This document shows, one piece after another, positions 36,501 through 39,500 of a stretch of DNA of 40,717 bases. This DNA is from Christensenella sp. UBA6345 (GTDB lineage: Bacteria > Bacillota > Clostridia > Christensenellales > UBA1242). Both the position numbers and the translations under genes were made by a program. Location: contig DJSB01000032.1 in the NCBI GenBank assembly GCA_002437945.1, positions 17,918-58,634 on the forward strand, given 5' to 3'. The number at the start of each line of letters is the position of its first letter. Position 1 is the first letter of the stretch. The notes under the pieces are model-generated. The model was not told the DNA's origin. It was given only the letters and a program-made list of their open reading frames with translations, and searched no databases.

Positions 36501-39500
36501 TTAATAACTTCAAACTACAAAATATTTCACATGAAAGACTAATTAATGGTCAATCTCAAACTGAAGTATTAAGTATGGGTTCTGTAGAAAAAGATGGCGA
36601 TACAAATGTATTTATCCATACTTCTTCTGATGGTAACTATGTACTTAAAGAAACCAGAAAGATAATGACCAATGAAGTTGATGGAAATGTAGTTGAACTT
36701 AACTATTCTACCGAACAAATTGAATTAATATTTACAGCCAACGATTTTACAGCCAACGGATTAAGTATTAATGCTGATGGTTGTAGCCCTGCTTTGGGTA
36801 GTTATACAGCACACTTCATCAAACAATTCAATTTAAAAGTTGAAATTGTAACATGGATAGATATTTTAGATAAGCAACTTTCTACCGAAATTGGTGGTGA
36901 GATTGAAGCACATCTAAAATCTACTAATGGTTCAATCCTAAATGCCGATGGCGAAGGGTTGATTGATGCTGGAGAAATAATCAGTATTAAAGCATACCCA
37001 TATATTGGATATAACTTTATTGATTATAGTGATGGCATTAGAGCAGATGGTGTAGATGTTAATATATTAAGTCAAAATGTTCTAGAAACATTTGCTATAA
37101 ATAATGACCGCACAATTTATGTAAACTTCGAACTTAAAGGTTATACCGTTAATATCATTATGGGTAATAATGGTAAACAAGTTAGAGTTTATAGCGCTAA
37201 TGATAACCCAGAAGATGATATTTACCTAGAAAATCCAGGTAAGTTATCTGTAGAAGTTAAACATGGATATACATTAAAGTTTGATGTGTTTGCTAAATCT
37301 GGATATGCTGTTGCCAGTGTTACCGCTATAGGTAAACCAGAAACAACATATGAAGTTACAGTAACCAATGAATTGGCTATGCGTGCTATGGAATACATAA
37401 ATGTAGTTGGTTCATTTGATATTGAAATATCATTCAGACGTGAATTATGGTCAGATCACCCAAGCGATAGTTTGACTGGTGAAGGTACAGTAGATAATCC
37501 ATATCTAATTACCAATGGACATGATTTAGGTTTGATAGCCAATATGGTTAATATCAATGGCGAAACATTCTTGGGTAAATACTTTAAAGTTGTACCTAAA
37601 GATGAAGATGGCAATTTAATTGATACTATTGATTTGTCAGCATATTACTTTAATCCAATTGGTATTATTGGTAACGATGAAAAACAATTTAAAGGTACTA
37701 TTGAAGGTGACTTTAAGACTATTGCAGAAATCAAAATTGATGGTATTTCTTCTCAATTAGGATTCTTTAACAAACCTAATGCAGTTATTAATAACTTAAC
37801 CTTTAATAACTTATCAATTGTTTCTACATCTAGCGATAGTGTAGTTGGTGGTATAGCGGCTATTAATGAAGGCACTTTAAATAATGTTCAAATTATAGGT
37901 ACAAGTACAATTACTGCTACTGGTACAGTAGGTGGTATTGTAGGTATTAATAATGGAACAATTAATAGAGTTAAATCAGAAGTAGCAGTTAGTGGATATG
38001 GTAAATATGTAGGTGGTATCGTTGGTATCAATAGTTCTAATATTAGTTATGCTAACAACTCTAAAGAAGTAACTAATGGAACAACTAATACCGAAACCTA
38101 TGTAGGTGGTATCGCAGGTTATACTACACTTAATAGTTTAATTACTAAATCGGGTAACTTTGCTACAATCTCTGGTAATTATGCTGGTGGTATTGTGGGC
38201 AACTTTGCTAGGGGTACTATTAGTGATGTATATAATGTTGCTAATGTAGTTGGTACAACCTTTGCTGGTGGTATATTCGGATACAAAGATGCTAGTTCAG
38301 ATACACAAGTTAAAATTTCTAATTCATATAGTGTTGGAAAGGTTGGCAATAGTACATCTGGTGGTATTTATGGTTATGTTGATAGTAGTTTAACTATTCA
38401 ATTTAACAATGTATTCTATTCTACTACTAACACTGGTAATACAGCACAAAAAGGTGCTAGTGCTAAATCTGATGCCGAGTTAAGAAACATTGATACATTT
38501 ACTGGATTTGATTTTGTAAATGTATGGGGTATTGACAACAATACTCAAGATATAATGAGTCGACACAATTATGGCAGACCATTTATTTGGGAAGTAGAAA
38601 CTTGGGACGATTGGACTCAATATTCTCAAAGTGTTACTCCTAATGAAGATGGTTCATACTACATTTACAATCCAGCACAATTGGTATGGTTAAGTGAAAA
38701 AGTTAATAGTGGTGAATTAATTACTACAGGTATCAACTTTGAACTTAAATCAAATATCGATTTGTTTGGACACAACTTTATACCTATTGGTACTGAAGAT
38801 AATAAATTCGAAGGTAACTTTATAGGTAATGGATTCTCTATTTCAGGATTAACAATTGATGGAAGATATACAGATAAATTAGGTAATGCTGTTGGATTAT
38901 TCGGTTATACCAATAATGCAAAAGTTCAAGACTTAAATATGTTAACAACATTCATTGTTGAAGACTCTGCATATGCAGGTACATTAATTGGTAATTCTAC
39001 CAACACAACTATTACTAATGTTATTATAAATTCTGAAGGCGGTAAGTATTTGGGTAAAATCAAGTCATTACCAAATTCAAATTCTATAATTGGTGGTTTA
39101 GTAGGATATTTTGATGGCTCATTACAATATGCTTCTATTAATGTTGGCGTTCAAGTGGAAGATGGTATTGGTGGCGGTGTGGTAGGTAAAAATACTGCTA
39201 CAATAGACCAGATAGCATCTACATCTACTATAATTGCTAATAATACTAATGCTGTTATAGGCGGTATTGTAGGCGATAATGAAGGTCAATTAACTAATGC
39301 TTACTTTATGGGTGGTATTAACACTAATGTTAATGCTGCAGCAGTTGGTGGAATAGTAGGTAACAATACAGGTATAGTTAAATATACTTATGCTGTTCCT
39401 TCTGAATTTACCGCTACTGGTATTGTAGGTGGTATTATAGGTATTAATGATACTTATACAGTAGAAGCAGTTACTGATACTGATAAAGTAACTTACAACT